From assembly GCF_030704535.1 (NCBI RefSeq), contig NC_081806.1:2677001-2741000 (forward strand): DNA of 64,000 nt, written 5' to 3'. The notes beneath the pieces were generated by a model. That model was not told where the DNA came from. It saw only the letters and a list, made by a program, of their open reading frames with translations, and did not search any database. The position numbers and the translations under genes are program-made. The stretch comes from Vitis vinifera (taxonomy: Eukaryota; Streptophyta; Magnoliopsida; Vitales; Vitaceae). Positions 11,641 through 24,857 of the stretch are shown here, in pieces (the stretch's first letter is position 1; every line of letters begins with the position of its first letter).

Positions 11641-12360
11641 GTCTGATGCTAGATCAAAGAATGAGTTCCAAATGTCCCTTCTCATACCTTAACACTCTGC
11701 CTTGATGAGAATTTAGCTCAAGTGTTCAAGGACTTGCTATGGTGTTCTTTGTCAATCTCCTAGTTAGCAGAATCAAAATGCAAAGCTCATAGAATTGTTT
11801 AATTTCCAATAACAAAATTATATCAATTCCTCTATGCCATGGACTCATTGAAATTACTATGGAAATTTATTTATTTTTAATAGAAAATTAAAAAAAAAAT
11901 CAAATTAGAAGTTAACTTCTAGTGTGTTAATAGAAAAAGATGAAATTAAAAAAAGGTAAATTAAGAAAACAAAGAGGTAAAAAGGGAAAGTAAGAAAACA
12001 ATATAAAAAAGGGAAGTGAATGAGTTTAAGTTTTATTTTTATTTTTTAATTATTTTTTCATATTTTGTATTTACATGATGGTGATTCTCAATAGAAATCA
12101 ATATTTTTATTTTTTAATTTATTTGAAAAATTATTTTAATATTTTTTATTATTGAAAATGATAAATTTTGAGCGAAAACAACAAAAAAATTTATGTAATT
12201 TAAATTTAAATTTATTTTTATATTATTTTTTATCATATCATGTTCATGATAATTAAAAAAATATATTAAATTTTAATATGAAAAGATAAGAAATTACTTG
12301 TTTTACATTGGATTATTATTATTATAATAGGTGTCAAATTAAAATTCAACACTCCAAGAT
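11641..12360. other. AT-rich intergenic DNA
   Basis: The first 150 bases may descend from the 3' end of the H+-ATPase gene. The rest is low-complexity A/T with no supported feature. Confidence 0.5.
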
Positions 12361-12364
12361 GAAA

Positions 12365-12595
12365 ATGACCTTGAGGTGATACATGTGAGGTTAGGATTGA
12401 CTCAAATTGGGCCAGGGTTCGAGGTTTAGGATTGGCTTTAGGTAATACATATGGGTTGAGGGTTGAGAATCAACATGACTTTTTCATTTGAGGTGATACA
12501 TGTGGAGTGAGGGTTGATTCTAGATGATACATGTTGGGTCAAGGTTCACGTTTGACTCTAGGTGATACATGTGGGTTGAGGTTTCCTTTTAAACA
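12365..12595. repeat. Degenerate minisatellite, ~5 copies
   Basis: The core 'aggtgatacatgtgggttgag' recurs, with changes, at about 12,373, 12,441, 12,490, 12,532 and 12,560. Each copy is followed by variants of 'ggttgactct' or 'gggttgagaa'. Spacing is uneven (about 28-68 bases), so this is an old, decayed tandem array. Confidence 0.6.
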
Positions 12596-12599
12596 CTCT

Positions 12600-15520
12600 T
12601 GAGATTTTTATTTATACACTCTTATCATGCTTAGTAAAGAGTTATTTCTAAAATTTTAATATAGCATAACAATTTTTACCAAAATTAAAGGAGTTGAGAT
12701 TTTCTAGAAAAATATTTTATGGTTTTAAAATTTTGTTTTGTTTTTCAATTTTAAAAGCGAAACTTTACATAAAAACTAACAAATGAGTCAATATATTAGA
12801 GAGCTTATTTACATAAAAATATTAGAATATCACATGTAAGTTAAAATCATTACAAATTTTGATACAAATTCAATATTATCTCAAAATTAAGAGACAATAT
12901 AACATAACATAACAGTTTGATGAAGTCATAATTATCCGATAACTTTATACTTTGACTCATCATAGATTCTATCTAATGATAATTATAAGCACTAGTACAC
13001 TCACTATGAAAATCTCATTCGAAGACTAATCAACTCTCCAATTAGAAGATAATCTATAATGGATTACATAAGTTTATGAATCAGGTGTGAATAAATCACT
13101 CACTTGCAAGGAACTCATGACTTGAAATTTTCATGTAACTAGATTATACATAATACAAAATATGTTAGGCTATAATGTTTATAAGATATAATGTATAGAA
13201 TAAAGATAGATAAAAATGAGTTAGAATATCATTAAATAAATAATAAAATTTGAATTTATTACATCATGTCATATTTTTAAGAGTTATATCCTAATAATTG
13301 GATGTGCATACATTTCAAAGATGGTCCCAGGTATGATAGTTGGAGGGTGGTCTTTAGGGATAGTTGGTATTTTTAACACTCCAAGTAATAACATCAAGGA
13401 CTTAAATTTGACTTGGAAGGGCAACCTACTCTTTGCGTTTTACTTTTCTTATAATAATTTGTGAGTGGTGCATGAGACGAAGAGGGTGTGTGTGGTGAGT
13501 TTGACCAAATGGGCAAGAGATTGGACTTAGATTCGAGGGCTAAGGAATGAGGATAGATGCTTTGACCACGTGATATTTGACTTTTGATTTTTTGATTTTT
13601 TTTTTTTTATATATAGGGTTGAAAATTGAATATTCATCCAAACATTCAAAAATTGGGGAGTATGGTAAAAGAAAAGAAAGAAAGAAAAAACAAAAAAAAA
13701 AAACCCTTGGGATGTTCTTTAAGTTGATCTATATACCCAAATTTATTTGGGGTTCCATTTCTATTTATAACATTAATAAGTGTCTACGTGTCATACACAT
13801 GCGCCAATAATCATATAATGTTATAAATCATAAGTTTCATTTTTAAGATAAAGATGTATTAGAAACTAAAAATCCTAAACATACTACTTTTATACATTTG
13901 ATGTTAAATTTATTAAATCTTATAATATTTATTAAAAAGGTTTTATTTGATGTTTTGAACATGACTTTGAATAAAATGATGAATGAAAACTTTAATTAAT
14001 ATATTAGTTTATTTTCTATTTTTTTTGTCCCTTATAGGGGGGATGATAAGTCGATTTTTATAAGTCGATAGATAATAAATCATAAAACATAAGACGAATA
14101 AAAGCCAAATGGATAAAAATTTAATCATAAAACATAAAACATGAAATGACTTTAAGGAATTGGTTGAGGAGATGATTCAAACAATGTCATAAATTGTAGT
14201 AAAACACTAAAACCATTAGAATAGAATGACACCTTTGAAGAGTTGAATAGGGTAGAGGTGTTTTGATGGTAGATTGGAGTCGTTTTCATGGTGGGGCAAT
14301 GGGTATTCCTCTCTTGAGAGATGGTTGGGTGTGTTTTCTTTTAGGGGTTTCAATTTTATAGAGATGGTTGAGTGTGTGTTTTTTTAGGGTTTCAATTTTA
14401 TATAAATTAATAGGTTAGTAGAGGGATGATATTTAGGTTTGGGCTAGGGTACATGTTGACCTATGGGAGGTTATGTAACATCAAATTAATATTTATTAAT
14501 GGATTTATAGGCAAATATTTCTCGAAAAAGTGATTCAATTGATGGGATTTGATATAATACTTATGAAATCGATAACATCGATGAAATTGATATTCAAATA
14601 TTTCTTCTTATAACATATTGATTTGACCCCATAAGTAGGATTACCATCCAATAATATGTTATTGTCAAAAGCAGAATCTCGTATTTCTTCTAGAGAATTT
14701 CATAATTTAGAAAGATATTTTTTAACTAGAAATAATTTACTTTAGATATAGGACATCTATTCGAAAGTTTTTGCAACTCAATTTTCTTGACAAACATCTT
14801 GTATTTTTATAGATAGTTCAAATATGAATAAACATAATTAAATCATTAATCACTATTTTGTAAGGTAATATTATGATTAATAATTTTCTAAATAAAATCG
14901 AAACAAACCTAAAACATTATCTATATTTTTACCATTACATAATAAATTTTAATTATTACACACTAATTTTTATAACTTTTATGTTTGAAATTCATCTTCT
15001 CCTCCATCAGTCAAGAATATTTAGAGAAAATAAAAAATAATAATTTTGTTCAAAGCATATTTACCCACGAACCTTTTAATTAGAAAAATAATTATTAAAT
15101 AATATTTTATTAAATTTTATAAGCATAAGGCGTTATCCTTTGTGATCATTTCTGTAATAATTAAATCAATGAGTTAAGATAAAGAATTTAAATAAAGTAA
15201 CGAATCATTTATAATTAAAAATAAAGAAAAAGTGAATTATTATTTTTATTTTTTTAATAAAATCTCAATTGCGTAAAGCATATGGGATAAATGATAATGG
15301 AATATATTGAGTGAGTTGCCGTTGAGAAAAATAAGATTAAAAAAAGTGATCACATGTTCTGAGAAGCAGGATAATACGGTGCATATCTCACTTTCAGCTG
15401 TAGGATGCGATTCATGACATCATGAGTATCCGACGTACGGATAAGATTCAGGTAGTACGTTTTTATCATATATCAGCGTCGCATTGCGACATTTTATTTT
15501 TCCAATAATCAATTCTTAAA
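12600..15520. other. AT-rich intergenic DNA upstream of the YODA-type gene
   Basis: No gene is supported. At 14,317-14,402 a 43-bp unit ('gagatggttgggtgtg' to 'tttcaattttata') is tandemly duplicated. The frame at 13,577-13,810 lies in low-complexity sequence and shows no similarity. The last few hundred bases are expected to contain the promoter of the gene starting near 15.5 kb; I could not pick a convincing TATA box. Confidence 0.5.
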
Positions 15521-15539
15521 TTTTTATTTTTGTTTTTTT

Positions 15540-15829
15540 CATTACAATTAACGCTGGACAGACCACTCTTTCACACACACTCTCTCTCTAGATTTCTTCT
15601 TTCTCTCTCCTCTTCGTCGTCGCTCCGGCGCTCCGACGGGAGTTCGGGGAGGGTTTGGTGTGGCGGTGGGAGCTGGATTTGGCCGGAAGTTTTAGGAATT
15701 GTCAGATTCTTGAGCTGGGTTTGTACGGACAAGTCATGGTTGGGTTAGGGTTTTGAGGCTGAGAAGTGGTGGTCACTCTGTTGGAGGAGTCATTGTTTCT
15801 TCAATTCAGAGTGATTTCTGTATTGCAAG
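15540..15829 (+). other. YDA: Probable first leader (5' UTR) exon of the YODA-type gene
   Basis: A pyrimidine-rich stretch ('cacacactctctctctag', 'ttctttctctctcctcttcg') is typical of plant transcript starts. The region then becomes G/T-rich and ends at 'tattgcaag' followed by GTGAGA, a strong donor site. It contains a short upstream reading frame at 15,736-15,756 encoding MVGLGF. A second leader exon may begin at 17,402 after 'ttcatgcag'. Exact transcript start and leader splicing are inference. Confidence 0.5.
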
Positions 15830-16640
15830 GTGAGATTTTCTCTTTTATTTATTAATTTTTTTCAGGTGGAGCTCAATGTAGTTCATCAATTTTGAGGGAT
15901 TGTTTCTTACTGTATGTTGTAGCGTTTTGTTATTTATTTATTTATTTATTTTTATTGTTTATATACATGTTTTTGTTGATGTGAACGGTTGAATTTGTAG
16001 ATCTGTGTTGAGAGGGTGTGTTTTGGTTGTTGAGCTTGGGTGTGTTGAGTTGTAGTGATGTGGAAAATGGAATATTAGAGGGTGGATCTGTTCCGAAGGA
16101 TGATGTTTCAGTGCTAGGGTCTCTTATGCGAGCTTAAAATATTCTGATGATTTGTTTTTTGAATGCGAAATTGGATATAGATGTATGAGAATTAGATAAG
16201 GTCTTGCTGGGCTGTGTTTGGTTGTTATGGATTGCCTTGGTTAAACAGTGAAAACTCAATTGAAACATCAAAGAAATGTTTAAATCTCAAATTTAGTGCA
16301 TTTGGGTATGATTTGCTTGTGTGTGAGGGAAAGGAGTTTAGTTAGTTTATACTGTTGGAATTGATGAGTAAAATGTGGGGGTTTGGTTGTGTTGTTAGAT
16401 AAATCTACCTTGAGTTGGTGATTCAGTCCTTCTTGTTGGTTAACCACAGAACTAGAGGTGTGCTATCTGCAGAAAGAGACATTTAATATATTGATTAAGA
16501 ATTGGTGTGACTGACATTCAATACTGGGTTTATTAATTAGGTAATCGTGTTAGTGGCTTTTGAACCATGATTCGTTGGGGTTAGCCATGGCATGATTTTG
16601 GGTAAATTTTTATTTTATTTTATTTATTTATTTATTTTTT

Positions 16641-16681
16641 GGGGGGTGGGGGTGGGGGTGGGGGGTGGGAGGGGAGGGGAG
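16641..16681 (+). repeat. G-run tract in the leader intron (potential G-quadruplex)
   Basis: Eight successive runs of 3 to 6 guanines, separated by single T or A bases, lie on the transcribed-sense strand in the long intron between the leader and the coding exons. The sequence meets the usual four-run G-quadruplex rule several times over. Confidence 0.7.
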
Positions 16682-17671
16682 AATAGTTTGAGGACTTTCA
16701 AATGGTCACCAGATATATTTGCAGAAAAACGTTTGTTACATCCTGATACAAAGTGGCTGTGATGTTGCTCATGTGTTGAGGAAAAAGATAGCATTCTATG
16801 CATCAGTTATCTGAATGTTGATATACATCTTTCTTGAATGGACTATGAAATTCTCTTGAATTTTATATTCACCTACAGGGTCACTTGTTTATTACCATGG
16901 AATTGAGATGTCAATATACACTATGCTATCATCTTGCATAGATGCCATGCTGTCAATGGATTAGTTATTGAGGTTAGCAACTTATGTGATGGTGAAAACC
17001 AGTCTTGTGCCGTAAGGTTTATTAGTGTTCTCTACTATTTCATTTATATTGACAATTCAATGCAACAGTGTAGTTAAACATTGTCCAATTTCACCTGTAC
17101 ATTTCCTCTTTCAAGAACTAAACCTTGGTTGTTTTTTTAGTTAAATTCTATTGTAATGGTTGGTGTCTATCTTGACCTTCTAACTTGCTCTGGAATACAT
17201 TTATTATCTATAGATTCTATACTCTGCTTTTCTTTTTCCAATTAACAGTGGAGTTATATGAAGTTTTGGATAATTGAGCTCTGAAGTTTGTGATTATCAA
17301 TCTGGGTAGATCTACTTGAATGGGCACTGCCCATCAAGATGTAATATATAATATTTTTGTTAAGTTTTGGTAAAAGCTAATCTTATAATACTTTCATGCA
17401 GGCCCTTTATGTGCTGTTTCTTTGAACAACCCCGATTCCTTGATTGGCAATTCAGAATGGAATTGTGGCTATCTGTTTACTGATCTTCCTCTGGAGATTT
17501 TTTAAGTGGAGGTCATTGGATTAGATCTCATTATCCTTAACATATGATTGCAAATATGGTTTCTAACTTGATGTGCCTGTAAATTTTAATTAAACTATAG
17601 CTTTTTTGTATCTAACTGGTAATTTTTTTAGTTGTAATTAGGCTATCCTTTTGAACTTTCATTACATAAAC

Positions 17672-20600
17672 ATGCCTTCATGGTGGGGGAAATCTTCATC
17701 CAAAGAAGTAAAGAAGAAGGAAAACCGGGAAAGTTTCATTGATTCAATACACCGGAAATTCAGGACTGTATCTGAAGAGAAGTGCAACAATAGATCAGGA
17801 GCTTCCCAAAGACACTGTGGTGACACTGTCTCAGAGAAGGAATCTCGATCCAGAGCACAATCAAGATCACCATCTCCCTCCACAAAAGTATCACGCTGTC
17901 AAAGTTTTGCAGAAAGGCCTCATGCCCAACCACTTCCACTCCCTGGACCGCACCTTACGAGTGTAGTGCGTACTGACTCTGGAATCAATGCATCAAAGAA
18001 ACAAGGATTGGTTGAAGGCTCCAAGACACAGATGGTTTTGCCCCTGCCAAGACCTGGATATGTTGCAAACAGGCTAGATCCTACAGATGCTGAGGGGGAT
18101 CTAGCCACTGCTTCTGTGTTTAGTTATAGTTCCATTGATAGTGAAGATCCATCTGAGTCACGCCTTCTCAGCCCCCAGGCATCTGATTATGAGAATGGAA
18201 ACAGAACCACTATGAACAGCCCTTCCAGGTGAGTTTGCATGTGTTGTTGAAAAGCCATGATGTTTCTCCATGGCTGTGATGCTTGTCCCATTGTGGTTGT
18301 ATTATTGCTTTGTTATTGTGTTTCATATTCCTACTTCTTTTCTTTTTGTTTCCCTTTTTGTTTGCAATCTGTTCTGACAAGTTTATCTCTACCTTTGTTG
18401 AAGCGTAATGCACAAGGATCAGTCTCCTGTTCTCACCCCAAGGAAGCCAAGAGAAGCATTGAGGCCAGCTAATCTTTTGTTAAACAATCAGATTCACTCT
18501 ACATCACCTAAATGGGTACCTTTAAGCACTCATGTGCCAAATTTTCCAGTTCCTCAGAATGGCGCTTTCTGTAGTGCTCCAGACAGCTCGATGTCAAGTC
18601 CTTCTAGAAGTCCAATGAGATTATTTAGCCCTGAGCAAGTCATGAATTCTAGTTTCTGGACGGGAAAGCCTTATGCTGATATAGCTTTGCTTGGATCTGG
18701 ACACTGTTCTAGTCCAGGTTCAGGTCACAATTCTGGACATAATTCAATAGGAGGAGATATGTCAGGACAGCTGTTTTGGCCGCACAGCAGGTGTAGCCCT
18801 GAGTGTTCTCCAATACCAAGTCCCAGAATGACAAGCCCTGGTCCCAGCTCCAGAATACAGAGTGGTGCTGTCACCCCTCTGCATCCACGAGCTGGAGCAG
18901 CTGCTGCAGAGTCTCCTACCAACCGACCTGATGATGGAAAGCAACAAAGCCACCGATTGCCCCTTCCACCGATAACAATTTCTAATTCTTGTCCTTTTTC
19001 TCCTACATATTCTACATCAACAACTCCCTCAGTACCACGAAGTCCTGGTAGGGCGGAAAACCCAATCAGCCCTGGATCACGCTGGAAGAAGGGTCGGCTC
19101 TTAGGGAGAGGCACATTTGGGCATGTATATCTTGGGTTTAATAGGTTTGTGACCAAATGGGGTGTATGCCCACGTAACTTTATTTTTAGAGAAGGGTATT
19201 GTTGTTTTATTTTATAACTGATTTGATCTTTGCATGTAAGACATTAATTTTATTACCAGGTAGAAGTTCTGCACTATAAATAGGCCATAAAATTGAAATT
19301 ACAATCAGCCATTGTTTGTAATTATGATGCATTTCAGCATTATGTAATTTTTGTTTGACTTCATTATTGAACTTTGGATTTTTGACATCCCTGAACTGAA
19401 GATGCATCTTTTTTCAGTGATTGCTTGCATTTGTCTATTTAGTTTAAGCAATCTGCTATTTCTCATGCATTATTCTTTATATATCTGACTTTTTTTCTTT
19501 TGCTTGGACTTTAGTGAAAGTGGGGAGATGTGTGCAATGAAGGAGGTTACATTATTTTCAGATGATGCGAAGTCAAAGGAAAGTGCACAGCAGCTGGGCC
19601 AAGTAAGTTTTCTCTAGTAGATATGCTGGAAACTTGCTGGTTTTGAAGAAAAAAACTGGTTTTTTTTTTTTTTTTTTGGCACCTTCTTGCACAGTTAAAG
19701 GACAAATTATAAACTTACCAGTGCTATTTGGCAGGAAATTTCGCTCCTCAGTCGCTTACGTCATCCAAATATAGTGCAATACTATGGATCTGAGACAGTA
19801 AGTCTTGTGTAATCTTTGTCTTTATTTCTGTTCATGCTCTTGCAAGTTTGATGTGATCCTATTCCATTGGTTAATCATTCTAAAGAATCTTCTCTCATGC
19901 TTATTTCGACCATCTGGAGCTTCTATGAAGTTGCAGTACACTGTCACTTTATACATAAGCCAGTAGTCTGCAGTTAATAAAACATTTGATTGAATGTTGG
20001 ATGCTTATACAAGTGCATCATATCAAAAGTTGGCATCTGGTTATGTATTGTCCTTTGAAGCTTCATCTGCATTACATTATATTAGAACACTAGATGGCGA
20101 TTGATTCTTCAGCTTATGTGAAATTTTCCTTGGCTATATTCCTTGAACAGGTGGATGACAAACTCTACATATATTTGGAATATGTATCTGGTGGTTCCAT
20201 ATATAAACTTCTTCAAGAGTATGGCCAGCTTGGTGAAATAGCTATTCGTAGCTATACTCAACAAATTCTGTCAGGGCTTGCATATTTGCATGCTAAAAAC
20301 ACTGTCCATAGGTAAGTTAGATCATCTTACATTGTTGGTTTGGTTATCCTAGGCTATCATTCATCACTCACCCCCAATGAATCTCATCTGTTTTTGTCAT
20401 CTTAGAACATCTGTGCTAATTAGGTAAGTTTTGTATCCTGTTTAGGGACATCAAAGGAGCAAATATACTGGTGGATCCCAATGGCCGTGTGAAATTGGCA
20501 GATTTTGGAATGGCAAAGCATGTAAGAGTATTCATATGCATTTTTTCTTAAATACTTTGAAACCAATAGAATGAAGAACCTGTGTATCTATTTGACACTT

Positions 20601-23600
20601 TAGATGTTAAACTTCAGTGGCAACAATGTCCTTTGTTAGTATAGTTGGTTCCAAACTAGGTGCTTACATCGACTTACTGCTTAATCAGTAAAAAAAGAAC
20701 CCAATAACCACAGATGTTAGTACTTTGATTTTAGCATAGTGAAAGACAAATGAAAAGAGGCTGGTTTAGAAGAGAATTGCCAAATCGGAAAATGTGATTG
20801 ATAACCTGGTTTGAATTAAATCTAATTCCATTGTAAACATCAATAATGAGCTGTGTGTTCTTGACTAGCTTACTCAAATATTTTTGCAGATTACTGGACA
20901 ATCTTGTCCGTTATCCTTAAAGGGGAGCCCTTACTGGATGGCACCTGAGGTCAGCCTGGTTTTCATTTTTGTACTGTTGGTCACTGTTCTTGACAATCCT
21001 TTCTAGTAACATATTTGATTGAATTTATCATTCAGGTCATAAAGAACTCAAATGGCTGTAATCTTGCAGTCGATTTATGGAGTCTTGGGTGCACAGTTTT
21101 GGAGATGGCTACAACAAAACCACCTTGGAGCCAGTATGAAGGGGTAGGCATTCAAAATTGTGTTTTTTATTTTCCAAATATTGCACTTAATCAATGTCTC
21201 TTCTTGTAACTATATTCATATCTCAGTGAGAGCATTGACATGCTAGACATACTGGAGTGTGCTTGACCCATTTTTTCTCTTACATTCTACCTTCTTCTCC
21301 AAAGGTTGCTGCTATGTTTAAGATTGGTAACAGTAAAGAACTTCCCACAATACCTGATCATCTCTCAGAGGAGGGCAAGGACTTTGTAAGGCAGTGCTTG
21401 CAACGCAACCCATTGCATCGTCCCACAGCTGCTTGGCTATTGGAGCACCCTTTTGTTAGAAATGCTGCGCCTCTGGAAAGACCTAGTCTTAGTTCTGAGC
21501 TTGAACCACCACCTGCAGTTACAAATGCTGTCAGATCCATGGTATGGACATAACTACCAAGCATTCATGTTATTCTTTTGTGTCTTTGCTGCTGCTGTTC
21601 TCAATATGTCTCTAAGTTGCATATCCTGACTGTTCTTGTTCATTTCAGTGATTAATTTTGTTGTCTTGTTAACCTGTACACACCACTCATATTTGATGTT
21701 TTCAGTTTTCAGGTCATGTCTGATACCATTGACCACATGCTTCTACATTGTGTTACAGCTGGTTTCCTATAGCAGTTGGTTTTTTCCCTATTTAGTTTAA
21801 CATTAGGTGATGCATTATTCAATTAGGCTGATGTTGCTAAACTAGAATGGGGCTTGAGTAGGAAAAAGGTGGTAGAAAGCTTGGTTAGCTGCCCCATTGT
21901 GTCTTTTCTGGCCAATTTGGTATGAAAGAAATTGAAGGGCATTTGAAGATGTGGATTTCTTGGATCAGTTGCTAAAAATCCTCCTTTTTGTTTTCCTTTT
22001 TGGATTATGATAGGCATCATATGGAAGGAAAGTCTGTCTTTGGTCGATTTTGTTGATTGGTTCAGAACTAAGTAATTGTTGGGCAGGTGATATTTTCCTT
22101 TGTTTGCCCCCTTTGTTTGCCCTTTTTGCTTGGTTCCCTTTGTATGCTCCTGTTGTACTTTGGTGAGCTTAAGCCTTTTGCTTTTTGCACCACCCTTCTC
22201 TCTTTTATATATATATATATATGTATATACACACACATATATATTCTGATTGCATATCCAAAAAAAAATGTCTGAATTTTTAGAACATGCTAATTGATGG
22301 GTTTTTTTTTTGTTTTTTTATTTTTTTTTTTCACATATGGATTGTTGTTATTGAGCCTTTATTGAAGACGAAGACACTGACTTAAATGCTGGTGCAATTG
22401 TGCTGTGTATAATCTGTCTTGTGTTGCACTTATGTAGAGTGTTAATAATTTGCCTTTGTTCTTATCATCTGTTTTGTTTAAGATTTGCCTTGTGCTAACT
22501 GCCTGTATTTGCTCTTGGATCTATTAGGCCATTGGACACACAAGAAATGTTTTAGAGTCTGAAGGAGTGGCTATCCATCAGTCTAGATGTTCAAAAACTG
22601 GTTCAGGATCCAGGTCTCTCTCTCTCTTTCTCTCCCCTTCCCTTCCCCCCTCTCCCTCAGCCACAATACATGCTTGCATGAAAATTGAAGGTTGATTATG
22701 CATCATTGGTCACTAAGATTTAACTGAATATTGGGTATGCACTTATTTCTCTGGTCGATGTGTCCATGCATCTGACTGTCCTTGGGCTATTCCTTAAGTT
22801 GTGCATGTAGTTATTGTGAATTCATCTATTTTATTTGAAAATTTCTTTTAAGTTGATGGTCTAGACCAACTGATAGCTGTTGGATGTGGTAGTAATGTCT
22901 CACTGAAAGTTGTTTTACATCAGTAGTTGCGTGAATGATGACTGACATTAAGGATATATTAACTTTCCTCTGTGGCTATATGGTGTCGCTGTTCTAATTG
23001 CCATTTGTTGGAAGCTTTTTTTATTTTATTATTATTATGTATTATTGTTAAGGATAGTGATATTCTGTCCATTATATGTGCCCATAAGCCACATTGTGAG
23101 AACATTGGCAAGTTATCAATACCTGTAAGTAGGACTTGCAGAAAGTTATTTGATGTTTCTTGTGATCTGGTCCAGTATGTCAGTTCTCCACTGAATTGTC
23201 TTTTTATTGGCATGTCTTATTCTTCCCAGTGATACCCATACCCCAAGGAACTTATCAAGCCCTGTTTCTCCTATTGGGAGCCCTCTTCTGCATTCAAGAT
23301 CACCACAACATATGAGTGGGAGGATGTCTCCCTCTCCCATATCCAGTCCTCGCACCACATCTGGTTCATCCACGCCTCTCAGTGGGGGTAGTGGTGCCAT
23401 ACCTTTTCATCATCCAAAGCCAATAAACTACATGCATGAAGGCATCGGAATCATCCCAAGATCCCAGAGCAGTCTCTATGCTAATGGCAGCAGCTCCTAC
23501 CAAGATCCCCAGCCTGATCTTTTTCGAGGGATGCCACAAGTATCTCATGTTTTCCGGGAGATGATTTCATCTGAAAGTGGCAGTTTTGGAAATCAGTTTG

Positions 23601-23758
23601 GACGACCTGTCCATGGAGACCCCAGGGACCTGTGTGATGCACAATCAGTCTTGTCTGATCGCGTAGCTCAGCAGCTTTTGAGGGACCATACAAACTTGCA
23701 CCTTTCTCTGGACCTAAATCCTGGTTCTCCTATGCTCACGCGCACTAATGGAATTTAA
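17672..23758 (+). CDS. YDA: MAP kinase kinase kinase, YODA type
   Basis: Eleven coding exons: 17,672-18,228; 18,404-19,144; 19,515-19,602; 19,735-19,797; 20,151-20,311; 20,446-20,521; 20,890-20,949; 21,036-21,143; 21,305-21,541; 22,528-22,613; 23,230-23,758. They sum to 2,706 nt (901 aa), close to Arabidopsis YODA. The start is the ATG of 'MPSWWGKSS', where family similarity begins. Residues 1-410 form a Ser/Pro-rich regulatory arm with conserved '[17 protein letters not shown]' and '[15 protein letters not shown]'. The kinase domain spans about 413-669: glycine loop G420-G425, catalytic Lys in 'CAMK' (K442), HRD 536-538, DFG 556-558, APE 580-582. The C-terminal arm ends 'TRTNGI'. YODA acts in the cytoplasm above MKK4/5-MPK3/6, controlling stomatal patterning, zygote elongation and immunity. 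All key catalytic residues are present, so it should be active. The donor of intron 10 is weak (GTCTCT, start of a CT repeat). A paralogue such as MAPKKK3/5 is less likely because of the YODA-specific N-terminal motifs. Confidence 0.93.
22199..22246. repeat. TA/CA microsatellite in YODA intron 9
   Basis: A run of TA dinucleotides followed by 'tatacacacacatatatat' lies inside intron 9. It is simple sequence with no other structure. Confidence 0.7.
22616..22668 (+). repeat. CT microsatellite abutting a YODA splice donor
   Basis: Alternating CT begins right after the GT of the intron 10 donor and grades into C/T runs ('ctttctctccccttccc'). The donor therefore reads GTCTCT in place of the plant consensus GTAAGT. 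Confidence 0.75.
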
Positions 23759-24857
23759 TTCACATTGGTTCCCTGAGCAGAGCAAGTTTTTGGGCAAAGA
23801 TCAGATACCTCTCAAAAAGTGTCGAAGTTTGTTTTGTCATCATATTTATGGCAAAGGAACACCAATTGTACGATAGGAATCCAAAGCTGAGAATCTGTCG
23901 AATAAATTTGGATCTTTTGGAGCTGAAGTGGCAGAAAAGAGATTCGGATGCAGTTCCCTTGGTAAGCATGTTACCATACAAAATGCATTTCTTAAAATCG
24001 CTTATATTTGGAAGTGATTTGAGCATTTTACCCTGCCACATTATTGTTATTATTTTTGCATCAATCGAATGACTTGGATGCAGAAACTAACTAGGAACTG
24101 AAAACTGATCTTACAGATAAGATAGATGGCTTTGGATATCCAGCATTGAGCAGAGTTGCAGTAAAACGTTTTCACCAGTGTAAAGAACTGTAAATTCTAT
24201 CACACTTGCAAAACAGAGAAATTGGAAAGCACATATGGCTATTGGACTCGGGTTATTTTATCTATTTTTACTTTTGGAGGGGTTGCAAAACTACTGTACA
24301 GAAGAAGGGTCGGGAACTAAATTAGATTCCAGATTTTGTTGAGGCGGCAACTGTAACTTGTAAGTTTGCTAAGCTTGGTATGTTTATTTTGCATCAGTTC
24401 TTAGCAGTTTGATTTTAACCCTCCTCATCAACTGCCCACCTGATATTGTTGTACCTACATTAATCGAAGAAATCGATAATTTCAAGTAATATTTCTGGAT
24501 AATCAAATCTCCATTCCTCCTTCAAGGGTTTATCATTGTCTTTGACTGATGCGGAGCATGAAATTCATGTCCTGAACAGAGTCCAAACAATCTCTGTTAT
24601 TGAGATAGGCTTCAATCTTTTAGTTTCCAGATCACTTAAAGATGTATCAATGCCTGTGGATTTAGAAACAGCAAACATCCATTTAACTATTAGCAAGAAT
24701 TGACCACATATTCCAACGTCTACTCATTTTGATTTCAAAGCACACCACATTGAACTACAGATCCTTTTATATTTTATATGTCCATCTTAATGCAATTTGG
24801 CTCAAAGACTTAAAACACCAAGGTAAAGGGCACTATTATGATCATGAGCAATGCGGT
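23759..24857. other. Convergent 3' region between YODA-type and TIC32-like genes
   Basis: This 1.1-kb gap holds the 3' UTRs of two genes that converge. Reading frames here (23,760-24,041 minus; 23,848-24,072 plus) show no similarity to anything I know. No unambiguous polyadenylation signal could be chosen. Confidence 0.5.

Noticed and set aside
18725..19156. 143-codon minus-strand frame
   Set aside because: It lies opposite YODA exon 2, whose sense frame matches the family closely. No splice or start context supports the antisense frame.
21823..22236. 137-codon minus-strand frame
   Set aside because: It lies inside YODA intron 9, partly in a TA/CA microsatellite, with low-complexity Lys/Gly sequence.
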